A stretch of DNA of 64,000 bases, taken from contig CAVUMR010000003.1 in assembly GCA_963742715.1 (NCBI GenBank), positions 806,001-870,000 on the forward strand. Reading direction: 5' to 3'. A program made the position numbers and the translations under genes. A model generated the notes under the pieces. That model was not told the origin of the DNA. It was given only the letters and a program-made list of their open reading frames with translations, and searched no databases. Position 1 is the first letter of the stretch. Every line of letters begins with the position of its first letter. Shown in pieces: positions 51,096 to 59,626 of this stretch. This DNA comes from CAVUMR01 sp963742715. Its GTDB lineage: Bacteria; Actinomycetota; Actinomycetes; Mycobacteriales; Micromonosporaceae.

Positions 51096-52409
51096 TCAGG
51101 TGGTCGGGCCGAGGTCCAACTGGTGGCGGATAGCGTCCGAGTCACGTACCGCCCAGTGCTCGACGACCTTCCCGTCCCGTACCCGGACCATGTCCATGCT
51201 GGTCACCTCGTACCGCCGGCCGGAGTCGGTGTGGGTGCCACGGCTGGTGTACCGGTTGACCGAGGTGTCGCCGGCGACGACGTTCTGCTCGACGGTCACG
51301 GACACGTCGTGGAAGGCGCCGGTACCGCCGGCGAAGCTCTCCCACTTCCGCCGCCAGGCGTCGATGCCGCGGTGGTCCCCCTGGGTTCCGCCCCGGTGGT
51401 CGACCACGTCCGGATCGATCAGGGTCAGGGGACCGTCGAGCCGGCCGGCCACGATGTCCGGATAGCTGTCCACCAGGCGCTGGTGCACCTCAGCCGGGCG
51501 GAGCGGAGTCAGGCGCTTCTCATACCGGGTGTACGACTGGCGGATCCGCATCCCGATCCGCTCGTACAGGGTCAGCGCACCGGTGTACGAGTTGGTGGAC
51601 AGTACGGCCATCGGCCGCCCCTGCCGGTGGAAGGAACGGAACGTGTGCCGCAGCAGCGCCCGCGCGATGCCGCGGTACCGGTAGTCGCGATGTACCGCGA
51701 GCTGGTGCACGTACCCCTCGTTCTCGTCCTGGTAGTCCAGCACGAGTGCGGCGCCGACGATCCGGTCCCCGTCGAGGGCCAGCGTCGACAGCTCCGGCGA
51801 GAACGTCTCCCGCCCGATGCTGAACGCGGACCAGTCCTCGAAGCTCGACGGCTTGCGGTCCGGCCACTCGCAGAACGCCTCGTCGATGACGCGGTGCACC
51901 CCGTGGTCGTCCTGTCCCGGCCGGTACGACCGGATCCGGATGCCGTCCGGCAGCGGCGGAAGCTCCGGCTCGGTCCCGAGGTCGATCTCCAGGATCCAGG
52001 AGGTGTCGTGCACCTGGTAGCCGTTGCGGCGGAACAGGTCGGCGGCGGCGACGTTGTTGTCCGTGACCGTCTGCCCGACCTTGTCGGCGCCCGTCTCGTG
52101 GGCCCGCTCCTCGATCCAGGCCAGCAGTTCGGTGCCGAGCCCCCGGCCGCGGTAGGCCGGATGGACGTCCGCCTCGCCGCGTTCGCGGTGGAGCTGCGCC
52201 CACCCGACCAGCTCACCCGCCTTGTCGTGTACCACGCGGGTGTCGCGACTGAGGTCGAAGCCCTTGCGGGCGAACTCCATGACCACGTCGTCTTCGTCGA
52301 TCTCGGGCTGGCCGTCCAGGTCGATTTCACAGGTGCGGATCAGCTGGTACACGGCGTGCAGGTCGGCTGTGGTGGCCGGTCGGACGGTGAGTTCATCCGG
52401 CAGTGTCAT
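51096..52409 (-). CDS. GNAT-GNAT-SnoaL fusion protein
   Basis: A 437-residue three-domain protein. Domain 1 (about 5-145) is a GNAT acetyltransferase with the acetyl-CoA loop AYRGRGLGTELL; domain 2 (about 150-305) is a second GNAT with DYRYRGIARALLRH, giving an MshD-like tandem; domain 3 (about 315-437) is a SnoaL/NTF2-like domain (VDHRGGTQGDHRGIDAWRRK, DMVRVRDGKVVEHWAVRD). ATG 52409 has GGGGAGGGG. The tandem GNAT alone suggests small-molecule N-acetylation; the SnoaL domain may bind or cyclise a substrate. Function unknown. Confidence 0.82.
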   Translation of the reverse strand: MTLPDELTVRPATTADLHAVYQLIRTCEIDLDGQPEIDEDDVVMEFARKGFDLSRDTRVVHDKAGELVGWAQLHRERGEADVHPAYRGRGLGTELLAWIEERAHETGADKVGQTVTDNNVAAADLFRRNGYQVHDTSWILEIDLGTEPELPPLPDGIRIRSYRPGQDDHGVHRVIDEAFCEWPDRKPSSFEDWSAFSIGRETFSPELSTLALDGDRIVGAALVLDYQDENEGYVHQLAVHRDYRYRGIARALLRHTFRSFHRQGRPMAVLSTNSYTGALTLYERIGMRIRQSYTRYEKRLTPLRPAEVHQRLVDSYPDIVAGRLDGPLTLIDPDVVDHRGGTQGDHRGIDAWRRKWESFAGGTGAFHDVSVTVEQNVVAGDTSVNRYTSRGTHTDSGRRYEVTSMDMVRVRDGKVVEHWAVRDSDAIRHQLDLGPTT

Positions 52410-52598
52410 GACCCCTCCCCATCGCCGCCCAGACGCTACCCACACCGGTCCCGCCCGTCGTCGGAATTACGGCACGGCCGATTGGCACCCTGCCCCGGTG
52501 TGGACGTCTTCCAACCTCGCCGCCGGCTACCACAGCCGGGCCGATGCGCTGTGCTGACGCTGCGTCCGTTGCTCCAGACGAACCAGCCATGTTAGGCA

Positions 52599-52751
52599 TC
52601 AGGCTTCCCGGCGCAGGAGAAGATCCTCGTCACGCACGTGGAGCAACTCGTCGACCGTCAGCCGGCTCCAACACCAGGTCATAGGTCGCGCTCAGCGCGC
52701 TAGCGGCGGCCGTCGCGTCGACCTCGGCGACCACCGCCACCAGAGCGGGTC
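52599..52751 (-). pseudogene. Possible frameshifted gene remnant in a 384-bp gap
   Basis: Minus-strand stretches in two frames join into a protein-like segment: VAVVAEVDATAAASALSATY..LVLEPAD, then in the next frame SRLTVDELLHVRDEDLLLRR ending at a TGA (52599-52601). There is no start and I do not recognise the family. The rest of 52410-52793 shows nothing beyond the promoter of the next gene. Confidence 0.3.
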
Positions 52752-52780
52752 AACCCCGCACCGCCCTCCTGGCCACGCCC

Positions 52781-52786
52781 TACAGT
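52781..52786 (+). promoter_or_regulatory. -10 box of a leaderless transcript (HExxH protein)
   Basis: TACAGT, seven bases before GTG 52794. Confidence 0.5.
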
Positions 52787-52793
52787 CGCGTTG

Positions 52794-53867
52794 GTGAACA
52801 CCACCCACTGGCATGTCACGTCGTCGTCCGGCTTCGACGCACTGCTGCTCATCGGCGCCGCCGCCGGCGACGTCATGCAGCAGGAGCTGCATCCGGACGA
52901 GATCCAGTGGCTGACCGGGCTCCTGTCGGTCGACGGTCGCGCCGCGTTGGACCTGCTCGACCGGACGCTGCGGGGATCGGGCCTGCTGACCGGGCCGACC
53001 CTGGTGCTGATGTTCTCCGCCGGGCCGACCGACTCACTGGACGACGTGATCGCGTCCGCGGCGGATCCGGGCGGGCGGCTGCTCCCGGTCCTGGACCGCT
53101 CGCCGTACCGGAGTGGCGAGGGGCTCCCGGCACCGGATCAGCTGGCAGCGCTGTTCCCGGCCGTACTGACGGTCCTGCGCGAGCTCCAGGCCGCCGGGTT
53201 CGAGGAGTGGTGGGCGGATCGCTTCCGTCCCGCGATCGAGGCGGCCGTGGCGCGCAACCGTGACGCGCTCACGCCGTACGACGTGATCCCTGAACAGGCC
53301 CGGTTGTTGGGGCGCGAACTCGAGCCGCGGATCGACGTGGTGATCACGCAGTTCGCCAAGCCGTACGGGATCCGGGTCCTCGGGCAACGGTTCATCGCGC
53401 ACCACGAGTACGAGCCGGCCATCCAGTTGCGGACCGCCGCGCACGAGATCTTCCACCCGCCGTTCGACCGCGCCGACGCGGAACTGTGGCGCCGGTTCGA
53501 GGTGCTGGGTGCCGACCCGTGGATGGTGTCCATTGTGGACAACCACGATCCGAAGTACGGCTACAACAGCTTCCACGGCATCGTCGACGAGGACTCCACC
53601 CAGGCCCTCGACCAGCTCGTCTCCGAGCGCATCGGGGTGGCGCGCGATCCGGCGACCCGTTGGGCCGACGCCGATGGCGGCATGCACCTGCTCGCCGCCG
53701 CGCTGTACGACGCCATGAAGGAGGACGGCTTCGCCGAGCGCGGCGGCGTCTACAGCTCCTGGCTGGCCGGCGCCCTCGACCGCGGGTTGCTCACCCCGGA
53801 TGAGGTACGTCGACGCGCGGCCGCCGTGGTCGGCGACGACGCGGTCGCCCGCTGGTACGCGGTGTGA
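52794..53867 (+). CDS. Putative HExxH zinc metalloprotein of unknown family
   Basis: A 357-residue protein I do not recognise. The clearest feature is TAAHEIFHPPF: an HExxH motif (His217, Glu218, His221) inside a helix-like segment. The acidic VDEDSTQALDQ about 45 residues later could supply the third metal ligand, as in gluzincins. The N-terminal half is mostly helical (LTGLLSVDGRAALDLLDRTL), with no signal peptide or membrane segment, so it is probably cytoplasmic. GTG 52794 (TTG 52791 also in frame) follows a leaderless-type -10. No operon partner. Confidence 0.65.
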   Translation: MNTTHWHVTSSSGFDALLLIGAAAGDVMQQELHPDEIQWLTGLLSVDGRAALDLLDRTLRGSGLLTGPTLVLMFSAGPTDSLDDVIASAADPGGRLLPVLDRSPYRSGEGLPAPDQLAALFPAVLTVLRELQAAGFEEWWADRFRPAIEAAVARNRDALTPYDVIPEQARLLGRELEPRIDVVITQFAKPYGIRVLGQRFIAHHEYEPAIQLRTAAHEIFHPPFDRADAELWRRFEVLGADPWMVSIVDNHDPKYGYNSFHGIVDEDSTQALDQLVSERIGVARDPATRWADADGGMHLLAAALYDAMKEDGFAERGGVYSSWLAGALDRGLLTPDEVRRRAAAVVGDDAVARWYAV

Positions 53868-53893
53868 CCCGGGTCAGGCCGGCCGCGATCCGG

Positions 53894-54305
53894 CTACGGC
53901 AGCAACGTCAAAGCTGGAACGTGGGCCACTCTGACCGCGGTGAAGTGCCGGCGATCAAGGGTGGCCACCCGATCGACGCCGAGGCGCTCCGCCATGGCGA
54001 TCACGGAGGCGTCGACGGACCCGAGAGGGAAGTCCGAGTACTGGAGAACCAGCTCGCTCATGCGGGCCAGGTCAGCGGGCGCGAAGGTGGACCAGCTCAA
54101 ACGTCCCGCGCGCGACCTCGGCCAGGAAGGCCGCTTCTACCTCCGGCCACCGCTCCAACAGCCAGCAGACCTCGGTGAGCACTGGACTCGGCAGCAACCG
54201 GCGCCCGGTAAGTGAGGTCAGGAACGCGGAGCACTCGGTATGCCGCCGATCAGCCTTGTTCAGCGCCGCGACAATGGGTCCGGTATCGAGGATGGTGACT
54301 GTCAC
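53894..54305 (-). pseudogene. VapC-like PIN-domain toxin, frameshifted
   Basis: A PIN ribonuclease split over two frames. The first part (from GTG 54305) has ILDTGPIVAALNK with the first metal Asp and VLTEVCWLLER with the Glu, ending at a premature TGA after VHLRAR. The second part continues in another frame with ADLARMSELVLQYSDFPLG, SVDASVIAMAERLG (third acid) and VATLDRRHF. Removing one G from the GGG at 54077-54079 (plus strand) rejoins them. The start overlaps the antitoxin stop (GTGA). Probably inactive unless this is a sequencing error. Confidence 0.8.
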
Positions 54306-54571
54306 TGGGAGTGACCGAACCGCCCGTGCATGCGCTCGCGGACATGATCGTCATGTCGCTCGGCAAGATCAGGGGCACCGTCGATGCTGCCGATAAGTGC
54401 GACCAGCCCAGCCGGTGCCTCATCGGTGCCCGACTCGTCTTCGGGTAGCCCGCGGGCAACCTGGGCCAGTTCCTCGTCCTGACTGACGAGCAGCCGGAGC
54501 CGCCGCACCTGGGCCGGGCTGAGCCGGTCCACCAGATGATGCATGTCCTCGTAGTCGTGCGCGGCGGTCAT
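54302..54571 (-). CDS. VapB-like antitoxin
   Basis: An 89-residue acidic protein directly before and overlapping the PIN gene. It has a helical N-terminus (MHHLVDRLSPAQVRRLRLL) and an Asp/Glu-rich C-terminal half, typical for the toxin-wrapping part of an antitoxin; the DNA-binding class is not clear. ATG 54571 is preceded by TAGACT six bases upstream and lacks a ribosome binding site, so it is probably leaderless. Confidence 0.7.
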   Translation of the reverse strand: MTAAHDYEDMHHLVDRLSPAQVRRLRLLVSQDEELAQVARGLPEDESGTDEAPAGLVALIGSIDGAPDLAERHDDHVRERMHGRFGHSQ

Positions 54572-54577
54572 GCCAAC

Positions 54578-54583
54578 AGTCTA
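54578..54583 (-). promoter_or_regulatory. -10 box of a leaderless transcript (vapBC-like pair)
   Basis: TAGACT, six bases before ATG 54571. Confidence 0.5.
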
Positions 54584-54633
54584 GGCCGACCCAACGACCA
54601 GGTCAGCGCCCTGCGAGGCTCTGCTGCCGCAGC

Positions 54634-55551
54634 TCAGCCGCGGGAAGGCGGGTCGCCGTACGGGAAGGGCGTCGCGGCCGGGCGGTGCAGGTCGTCGAGG
54701 TGCCGTTCGATCAGCGCCAGGTTCCGGTCGGCCAGGTGGTCGAACCGCTGCGGGATGTTCGAGCCGGGGGTGAGCGACGGGATCGCCGCGGCCGGGTCGA
54801 GCCGGGCGCTCACCCAACCCTCGTGCGACGCGCCGCGGGCCAGCACGTCCGCGATCGGGGTGACGATCATCGAGTTGCCGAAGTAGAGCACCCCGGCCGG
54901 ATCCGCGCCGGTGGCGTTCGCGGCCACCACGAACACATGGTTGTCGTACGCCCGGGCCCGGTTCGTCAGCTCCCAGATATCCGCCGACCGCAGCAGCGCG
55001 GACGGCCGGACGATCACCTCGGCACCCTGTACCGCCATGATCCGGGACAGCTCCGGATAGTCGCCGTCGAAGCAGATCATCAGCCCGATCTTGCCGAGCG
55101 CAGTGTCCACCACGACCGCTTCGTCGCCGCGGGTCACCCAGCCGCCGCCGGGGGCGTCCTCACCGCAGAACAGATGCGTCTTCCGGTACGCGCCGAGCAC
55201 CGCGCCGTCGGGGCCGATCAGAGCCGCGACGTTGTACACGGTCCCCCGCTCCGGGCCGCGGGCGTACGTACCGAGCACCGTGTGCACGCCGAGCCGCCGG
55301 GCCACCTCCTGCACCGGTTCGGTGACCGGCCCTGGTACCTCGCCGACCAGGTCCCACAGCTCCTCCGGGGAGATGCCGGGGGTGAAGCCGGTGGTGGCCG
55401 ATTCGGGCAGTACGACAAGCTCGGCACCGGTCGCCTCGACGCAGCGCTCGACGTACTCGGCGCAGTGCGCCACGTTTGCCTTGATCGACTCGGCGGTCAA
55501 CGGGCCCGGTGCCGGGGCGACCTGTACGGCCGCGGCTGTGAACGCACGCAT
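54634..55551 (-). CDS. Carbon-nitrogen hydrolase (nitrilase superfamily amidase)
   Basis: A 305-residue nitrilase-superfamily enzyme with the Glu-Lys-Cys triad: Glu in LPESATTGF (about 47), Lys in YRKTHLFCGE (about 124), Cys in GLMICFDGDYPE (about 157). It looks like the amidase/N-carbamoyl-amide branch rather than a true nitrilase. Sitting next to the Mo-hydroxylase operon and a uracil-type permease, it may hydrolyse a ureido intermediate such as ureidomalonate; this is inference. It has its own leaderless-type promoter (TAGCCT six bases before ATG 55551). Confidence 0.85.
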   Translation of the reverse strand: MRAFTAAAVQVAPAPGPLTAESIKANVAHCAEYVERCVEATGAELVVLPESATTGFTPGISPEELWDLVGEVPGPVTEPVQEVARRLGVHTVLGTYARGPERGTVYNVAALIGPDGAVLGAYRKTHLFCGEDAPGGGWVTRGDEAVVVDTALGKIGLMICFDGDYPELSRIMAVQGAEVIVRPSALLRSADIWELTNRARAYDNHVFVVAANATGADPAGVLYFGNSMIVTPIADVLARGASHEGWVSARLDPAAAIPSLTPGSNIPQRFDHLADRNLALIERHLDDLHRPAATPFPYGDPPSRG

Positions 55552-55557
55552 AGGCCC

Positions 55558-55563
55558 AGGCTA
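55558..55563 (-). promoter_or_regulatory. -10 box of a leaderless transcript (amidase)
   Basis: TAGCCT, six bases before ATG 55551, overlapping the stop of the P-loop remnant. Confidence 0.45.
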
Positions 55564-55701
55564 GGCCGCTCCGGGCGGGTCGAACAGCGGAGCTCGGCCC
55601 GATCCGGCGGCTGAAGTAGGTCTCGTACCGGCCAGCGTGGTCTTGTCCGAGCCGGGCAGCCCGCACATCAGTACCAGCCGTGGCGGTGGCGCCGGGGTCA
55701 C
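55561..55701 (-). pseudogene. Remnant of a P-loop kinase gene
   Basis: A 46-residue frame starting at GTG 55701 begins like an actinobacterial AAA-type small-molecule kinase (PPPRLVLMCGLPGSDKTTLA) but carries Asp in place of the conserved Walker A Gly (GSDKTT versus GSGKTT). It then runs into unrelated sequence and a TAG. Together these mark a decayed N-terminal fragment between coxG and the amidase. Confidence 0.5.
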
Positions 55702-55710
55702 GGCCGCCGG

Positions 55711-56382
55711 TCAGCGACGACGGGCACGCGCGGCGATGAAGCCGCCGATCACCGCGCCGAGCGCGACCAGTCCGGCGCCGAACAGCGCGCCCGCCATGAA
55801 GTCGCCGCCGGGCAGCATGCTGGTCATTCCGGCTGGCGCGGCCGGCCGACGGTACACGGTGGGGGTCTCCGCCCCGGTGCCTGTCTCCGCCACGGTCGCC
55901 GGAGTCCCACTGGCTGCGACGGGAGCCTCTGTCGCCGGTACCCCACCATTCAGCACGCCATCCACGGCGGCGAAGAACTCGGCCGCGGTGCGCTTCGCGA
56001 CGCCGGCCAGCACCCGCTGCCCGACCCCGCCGATCATGCCGCCCACCACCGCGTTCGCGTCGTACGAGATGCTCGTCCCACCGTTGCCGTCGCCGGCCAG
56101 CGCGACCGTGACGTCGGCCGACACGGTGCCCGGCGCGCCGGACCCGGACGCCCGGAGCACGAACGAGTGCGGCTCCTGCCGGTCGGTGAGTCGGACATCC
56201 CCGACGTAGGCGCCCTTGATCGACGCGACTCCGGCCGTGACGGTCATCCGGTACGCGTCGTCGCCGACCAGCTCCAACTGCTCGCAGCCGGGGATGGTGC
56301 GGACCAGTACGGCCGGGTCGGTGAGCGCCGCGTACACCCGGTCCACCGGGGCGTGCACCGTGGCGGTGCCGGACAGCTTCAT
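55711..56382 (-). CDS. CoxG-like SRPBCC protein with C-terminal membrane anchor
   Basis: A 223-residue CO-dehydrogenase-subunit-G (SRPBCC) protein: MKLSGTATVHAPVDRVYAAL and VRTIPGCEQLELVG start the helix-grip fold, MIGGVGQRVLAG ends it. A Pro/Thr-rich linker leads to a C-terminal membrane helix (AGALFGAGLVALGAVIGGFI). In CO-dehydrogenase systems CoxG helps recruit the hydroxylase to the membrane. ATG 56382 overlaps the large-subunit stop as ATGA. Confidence 0.88.
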   Translation of the reverse strand: MKLSGTATVHAPVDRVYAALTDPAVLVRTIPGCEQLELVGDDAYRMTVTAGVASIKGAYVGDVRLTDRQEPHSFVLRASGSGAPGTVSADVTVALAGDGNGGTSISYDANAVVGGMIGGVGQRVLAGVAKRTAAEFFAAVDGVLNGGVPATEAPVAASGTPATVAETGTGAETPTVYRRPAAPAGMTSMLPGGDFMAGALFGAGLVALGAVIGGFIAARARRR

Positions 56383-59081
56383 TCCTCGGCCTTTCTTGGC
56401 GTCGCTTTCTTCACAGTCTTGCTGGTCGCGGCCTTCTTCGCGGTCGCCTTGCTCGCCTTCTTGGCGGTTGCCTTGTCGATCGGAGCGGCCTTCCTGGCGG
56501 CCGCCGTCTTCGTGGTCGCCTTCTTCGCGGTCGCCTTCTTCGCGGCCTTCTTGACGGCTGCCTTCTTCGCGGCCTTCTTGACGGGTGCGGCCTTCTTCGC
56601 GGCCTTCGCTGGCGTGGGTGCCTTCGCTGGCGCGGCCGACCGTGCGGTGGTCCGGTGCAGGCTCGGCACCTCGCCCACGACATGCCGTTCACGCAGGTGG
56701 AACAGCTCGCTCGGGGAGATCGGCATCCGGTCGATCCGGAAGCCCTCGGCGTCCTCGATCGCCGCCGCGAGCACGGCCGCGCCCGGAATCACGCCGGCTT
56801 CACCGGCGCCCTTGACGCCGAGCGGGTTCAGTGGCGACGGGGTCTCCAGGTGGTCGATCTCGATCTTCGGAACCTCCGAGGCGTACGGCATGAGGAAGTC
56901 CATGTACGACGCGTTGACCAACTGGCCGTCCGAGTCGTACTCGATCCGCTCGTACAGCGCGCCACCCACGCCCTGCGCCACGCCACCGTGGATCTGCCCC
57001 TCGACGATGCGCGGGTTGATCAACGTGCCGCAGTCGTGCACCACGCAGTACCGCAGGATCCTGATCTCCGCGGTGTCCGGATCGGTCTCCACCACCGCCG
57101 CGTGGATGCCGGCCGCGAAGGTGGACCGGATCGGCGAGTAGTAGTCGGTCGCCTCCAGCCCCGGCTCGTCGTCGTCGGCCACCGGTGGCCGGTCGAACCC
57201 ACCGCCGACCGCGAACTGGGTGGCCCGCTGGGTCTGCTCGTCGAAGGCGTACCGCAGCGGATTGGACAGCACCGCGACGGTGGCCAGCGGGATCTGCGCG
57301 GCCGAGTCGGGCGGCATCCCGCGCACCGACACGATTCCGTCGACGATCTCCAGGTCGGCCGGATCGACCTCCAGCGCCTCGCCGGCGATCCGGAGCGCCT
57401 TCGCCCGTACCTTCCGGGCGGCCAGCGCGGCGGCGTTGCCGCTCATCACCGCGGCGCGCGAGGCGAACGTGCCGACCGCGTACTTGAACCGGCGGGTGTC
57501 GCCGGTGATCACCGTGACGTTGTCGACCGGTACGCCCAGTTCCTCGGCCACCACCTGCGCGAACGCGGTCTCGTGCCCCTGGCCCTGGGTGGTCAGGCCG
57601 GTCGCCACGACCACCTTGCCGTTGGTCTCCACCCGGACGAAGGCTCCCTCGTACGGGCCGACCCCGGTGCCCTCGACATAACAGCCGATGCCGATCCCGA
57701 CCGTGCGACCTTCGGAACGGGCCTGCTCCCGGTACGACTCGAACTCGTCCCAGCCGACGAGCTTGCGCGCCTTCTCCATCGCGGCCGGATAGTCGCCCGA
57801 GTCGTAGATCAGCGGCCGGCCGTCCTGGAAGATCATGCCCTGGTCGTACGGCATCTCGTCGGGCTGGATGAAGTTGCGCTCGCGTACGTCCGCGCGGTCC
57901 GCCCCGAGGTAGTCGGCGATCGCGTCGAGGGTGCGCTCCATCGCGAACACGCCCTGTGGGCGGCCGGCACCGCGGTACGGGGTCACCTGCACGGTGTTCG
58001 TGTAGAGCACGTGGTACTCGACCCGGTACGCACCCGGCTTGTACGGGCCGAGCAACTGGGTGGCCGTGATGACCGGGACGATCACGCCGTACGGGGTGTA
58101 CGCCCCGGTGTCGTGCCAGAACTCCACGTCGAGCCCGCGCAGCCGGCCGTCGTCGTCGAAGCCGACCCGGATCCGGTGCTGCTGGGCGCGCTCGTGCGCG
58201 GACGAGATGAAGTGCTCGCGCCGGTCCTCGACCCACTTCACCTCGCGGTCGAGCCGCATCGCGGCCCACGGCACCAGTACCTCTTCCGGCCACGGGTGCA
58301 CGATCTTGACGCCGAACCCGCCGCCCACGTCCGGCGTGACGACCTCGACCCGGTCCACCGGTACGCCGAGCTTCGCGGCCAGCGCGAACCGCACCGAGGT
58401 GGAGGTCTGGGTGGACGAGTACACCCGCAGCGACCGGTCGGCCGGGTCCCAGCGGGCGTACACCCCCTTGCCCTCCATCGGCATCGAGGCGGACCGCTCG
58501 ATGTGCAGGTCCAGGTCGAGCTGGTGCGGCGCGGCCTCGATCGCGGCCCGAGCGTCGCCGACCTCCTGTACGAGGTGCGCGGCCACGTTGTCCGGCACAT
58601 CGGCGTGTACCGCGTGCTGCGCGGCTACCGCGTTGTCCAGGCCCACCACCGGCGGCAGCGCCTCGTACCGCACGTGGATCAGGTCGCAGATGTCCTCGGC
58701 GAGGTACCGGTCGGTGGCGACCACCATCACCACCGGCTCCCCGACGTGCCGGACGATGTCGCGGGCCAGCGGATACGCGGTACGCGGCGCGTGCAGCGAC
58801 GGGTGCGGGATCAGCAGCGGCAGCGGCTCGGCGACCCGACTGGCCGGGTCGGCTTCGGTGTCCGCGGCGAGGTCGTCGTACGTGTAGATGGCGACCAGGC
58901 CGGGCGCCCCGAGCGCGTCGGTGACGTCGATGTCGGTGATTTCGGCGTGCGCGTACGGGCTGCGCACGAACGCGGCCGCGAGCGCGTGTTCGCCCAGGTC
59001 GTCGAGGTACCGGCCGCGGCCGGACACCAGTCGCGGGTCTTCCCGCCGGGTGATCCGCTCGCCGAAGATCTTCGTCGTCAC
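56379..59081 (-). CDS. Molybdenum hydroxylase large subunit with histone-H1-like Lys/Ala tail
   Basis: A 900-residue xanthine-oxidase-family large subunit carrying the molybdopterin cofactor. Seen: GERITRREDPRLVSGRGRYL at the N-terminus, the molybdenum-site loop PYRGAGRPQG (about 367), the form-II/XDH type rather than the AYRCSFR of true CO dehydrogenase, and catalytic Glu in KGAGEAGVIPG (about 757). The normal domain ends near residue 805; after it come ~90 residues with about 26 lysines in AKKA/VKKA repeats, resembling histone H1 or mycobacterial HupB tails. Likely hydroxylates a heterocycle or aldehyde; uracil to barbiturate is a hypothesis. GTG 59081 overlaps the small-subunit stop. Confidence 0.9.
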   Translation of the reverse strand: MTTKIFGERITRREDPRLVSGRGRYLDDLGEHALAAAFVRSPYAHAEITDIDVTDALGAPGLVAIYTYDDLAADTEADPASRVAEPLPLLIPHPSLHAPRTAYPLARDIVRHVGEPVVMVVATDRYLAEDICDLIHVRYEALPPVVGLDNAVAAQHAVHADVPDNVAAHLVQEVGDARAAIEAAPHQLDLDLHIERSASMPMEGKGVYARWDPADRSLRVYSSTQTSTSVRFALAAKLGVPVDRVEVVTPDVGGGFGVKIVHPWPEEVLVPWAAMRLDREVKWVEDRREHFISSAHERAQQHRIRVGFDDDGRLRGLDVEFWHDTGAYTPYGVIVPVITATQLLGPYKPGAYRVEYHVLYTNTVQVTPYRGAGRPQGVFAMERTLDAIADYLGADRADVRERNFIQPDEMPYDQGMIFQDGRPLIYDSGDYPAAMEKARKLVGWDEFESYREQARSEGRTVGIGIGCYVEGTGVGPYEGAFVRVETNGKVVVATGLTTQGQGHETAFAQVVAEELGVPVDNVTVITGDTRRFKYAVGTFASRAAVMSGNAAALAARKVRAKALRIAGEALEVDPADLEIVDGIVSVRGMPPDSAAQIPLATVAVLSNPLRYAFDEQTQRATQFAVGGGFDRPPVADDDEPGLEATDYYSPIRSTFAAGIHAAVVETDPDTAEIRILRYCVVHDCGTLINPRIVEGQIHGGVAQGVGGALYERIEYDSDGQLVNASYMDFLMPYASEVPKIEIDHLETPSPLNPLGVKGAGEAGVIPGAAVLAAAIEDAEGFRIDRMPISPSELFHLRERHVVGEVPSLHRTTARSAAPAKAPTPAKAAKKAAPVKKAAKKAAVKKAAKKATAKKATTKTAAARKAAPIDKATAKKASKATAKKAATSKTVKKATPRKAEE

Positions 59082-59626
59082 GCGGGCTCCCGGGTTCCGG
59101 CCGACGCGCCCCCGGCGCCCGGATCGGCCGGCTCCGCCGCACCGGCCTCAATCTGGGAGGCAGCGCTCTGGAGCTCGGCGGCGCGGAGCACCGATGCGAC
59201 GATGTTCTGGTAGCCGGTACACCGGCACAGGTTGCCGCCGATCGCCTCCCGCGCCTCGTCCTCGGTCGGCGCCGGGTTGTCCCGCAGGTAGCCGGTGATC
59301 GTGGTGACGAAGCCGGGCGTACAGAAGCCGCACTGCAATCCGTGGCAGTCGGCGAACGCCTGCTGTACCGGGCCGAGCCCGCCGTCGGGCGCGCGACAGC
59401 CCTCGACGGTCGTGATGGAAGCGCCGTCCACGCTGACCGCGAAGAGCAGGCAGGACCGCATCGCGGCGCCGTCCACCAGCACCGTGCAGGCTCCGCACAC
59501 CCCGTGCTCGCAGCCGAGATGGGTACCGGTGAGTCCGAGGTCGTGCCGCAGCACGTCGGCGAGCAGCCGGCGGGCCGGTACCTCGGCCTCCCGCGGCACC
59601 CCGTTGACCACCAACCGGACGATCAC
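59078..59626 (-). CDS. Molybdenum hydroxylase [2Fe-2S] small subunit
   Basis: A 182-residue iron-sulfur subunit carrying two [2Fe-2S] clusters. The plant-type cluster ligands are in GCEHGVCGACTVLVDG and the Cys of MRSCL; the second cluster is in LQCGFCTPGF and NLCRCTGYQN. It passes electrons from Mo to FAD. The Ala/Gly-rich C-terminal tail (~25 residues) exceeds typical CoxS. GTG 59626 overlaps the medium-subunit stop, and its own stop overlaps the large-subunit start. Confidence 0.93.
   Translation of the reverse strand: MIVRLVVNGVPREAEVPARRLLADVLRHDLGLTGTHLGCEHGVCGACTVLVDGAAMRSCLLFAVSVDGASITTVEGCRAPDGGLGPVQQAFADCHGLQCGFCTPGFVTTITGYLRDNPAPTEDEAREAIGGNLCRCTGYQNIVASVLRAAELQSAASQIEAGAAEPADPGAGGASAGTREPA

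Noticed and set aside
54066..54090. Programmed +1 frameshift in the PIN toxin
   Set aside because: The codon before TGA (CGC) cannot re-pair in +1 and no stimulatory element is visible; a simple indel in a GGG run explains it.
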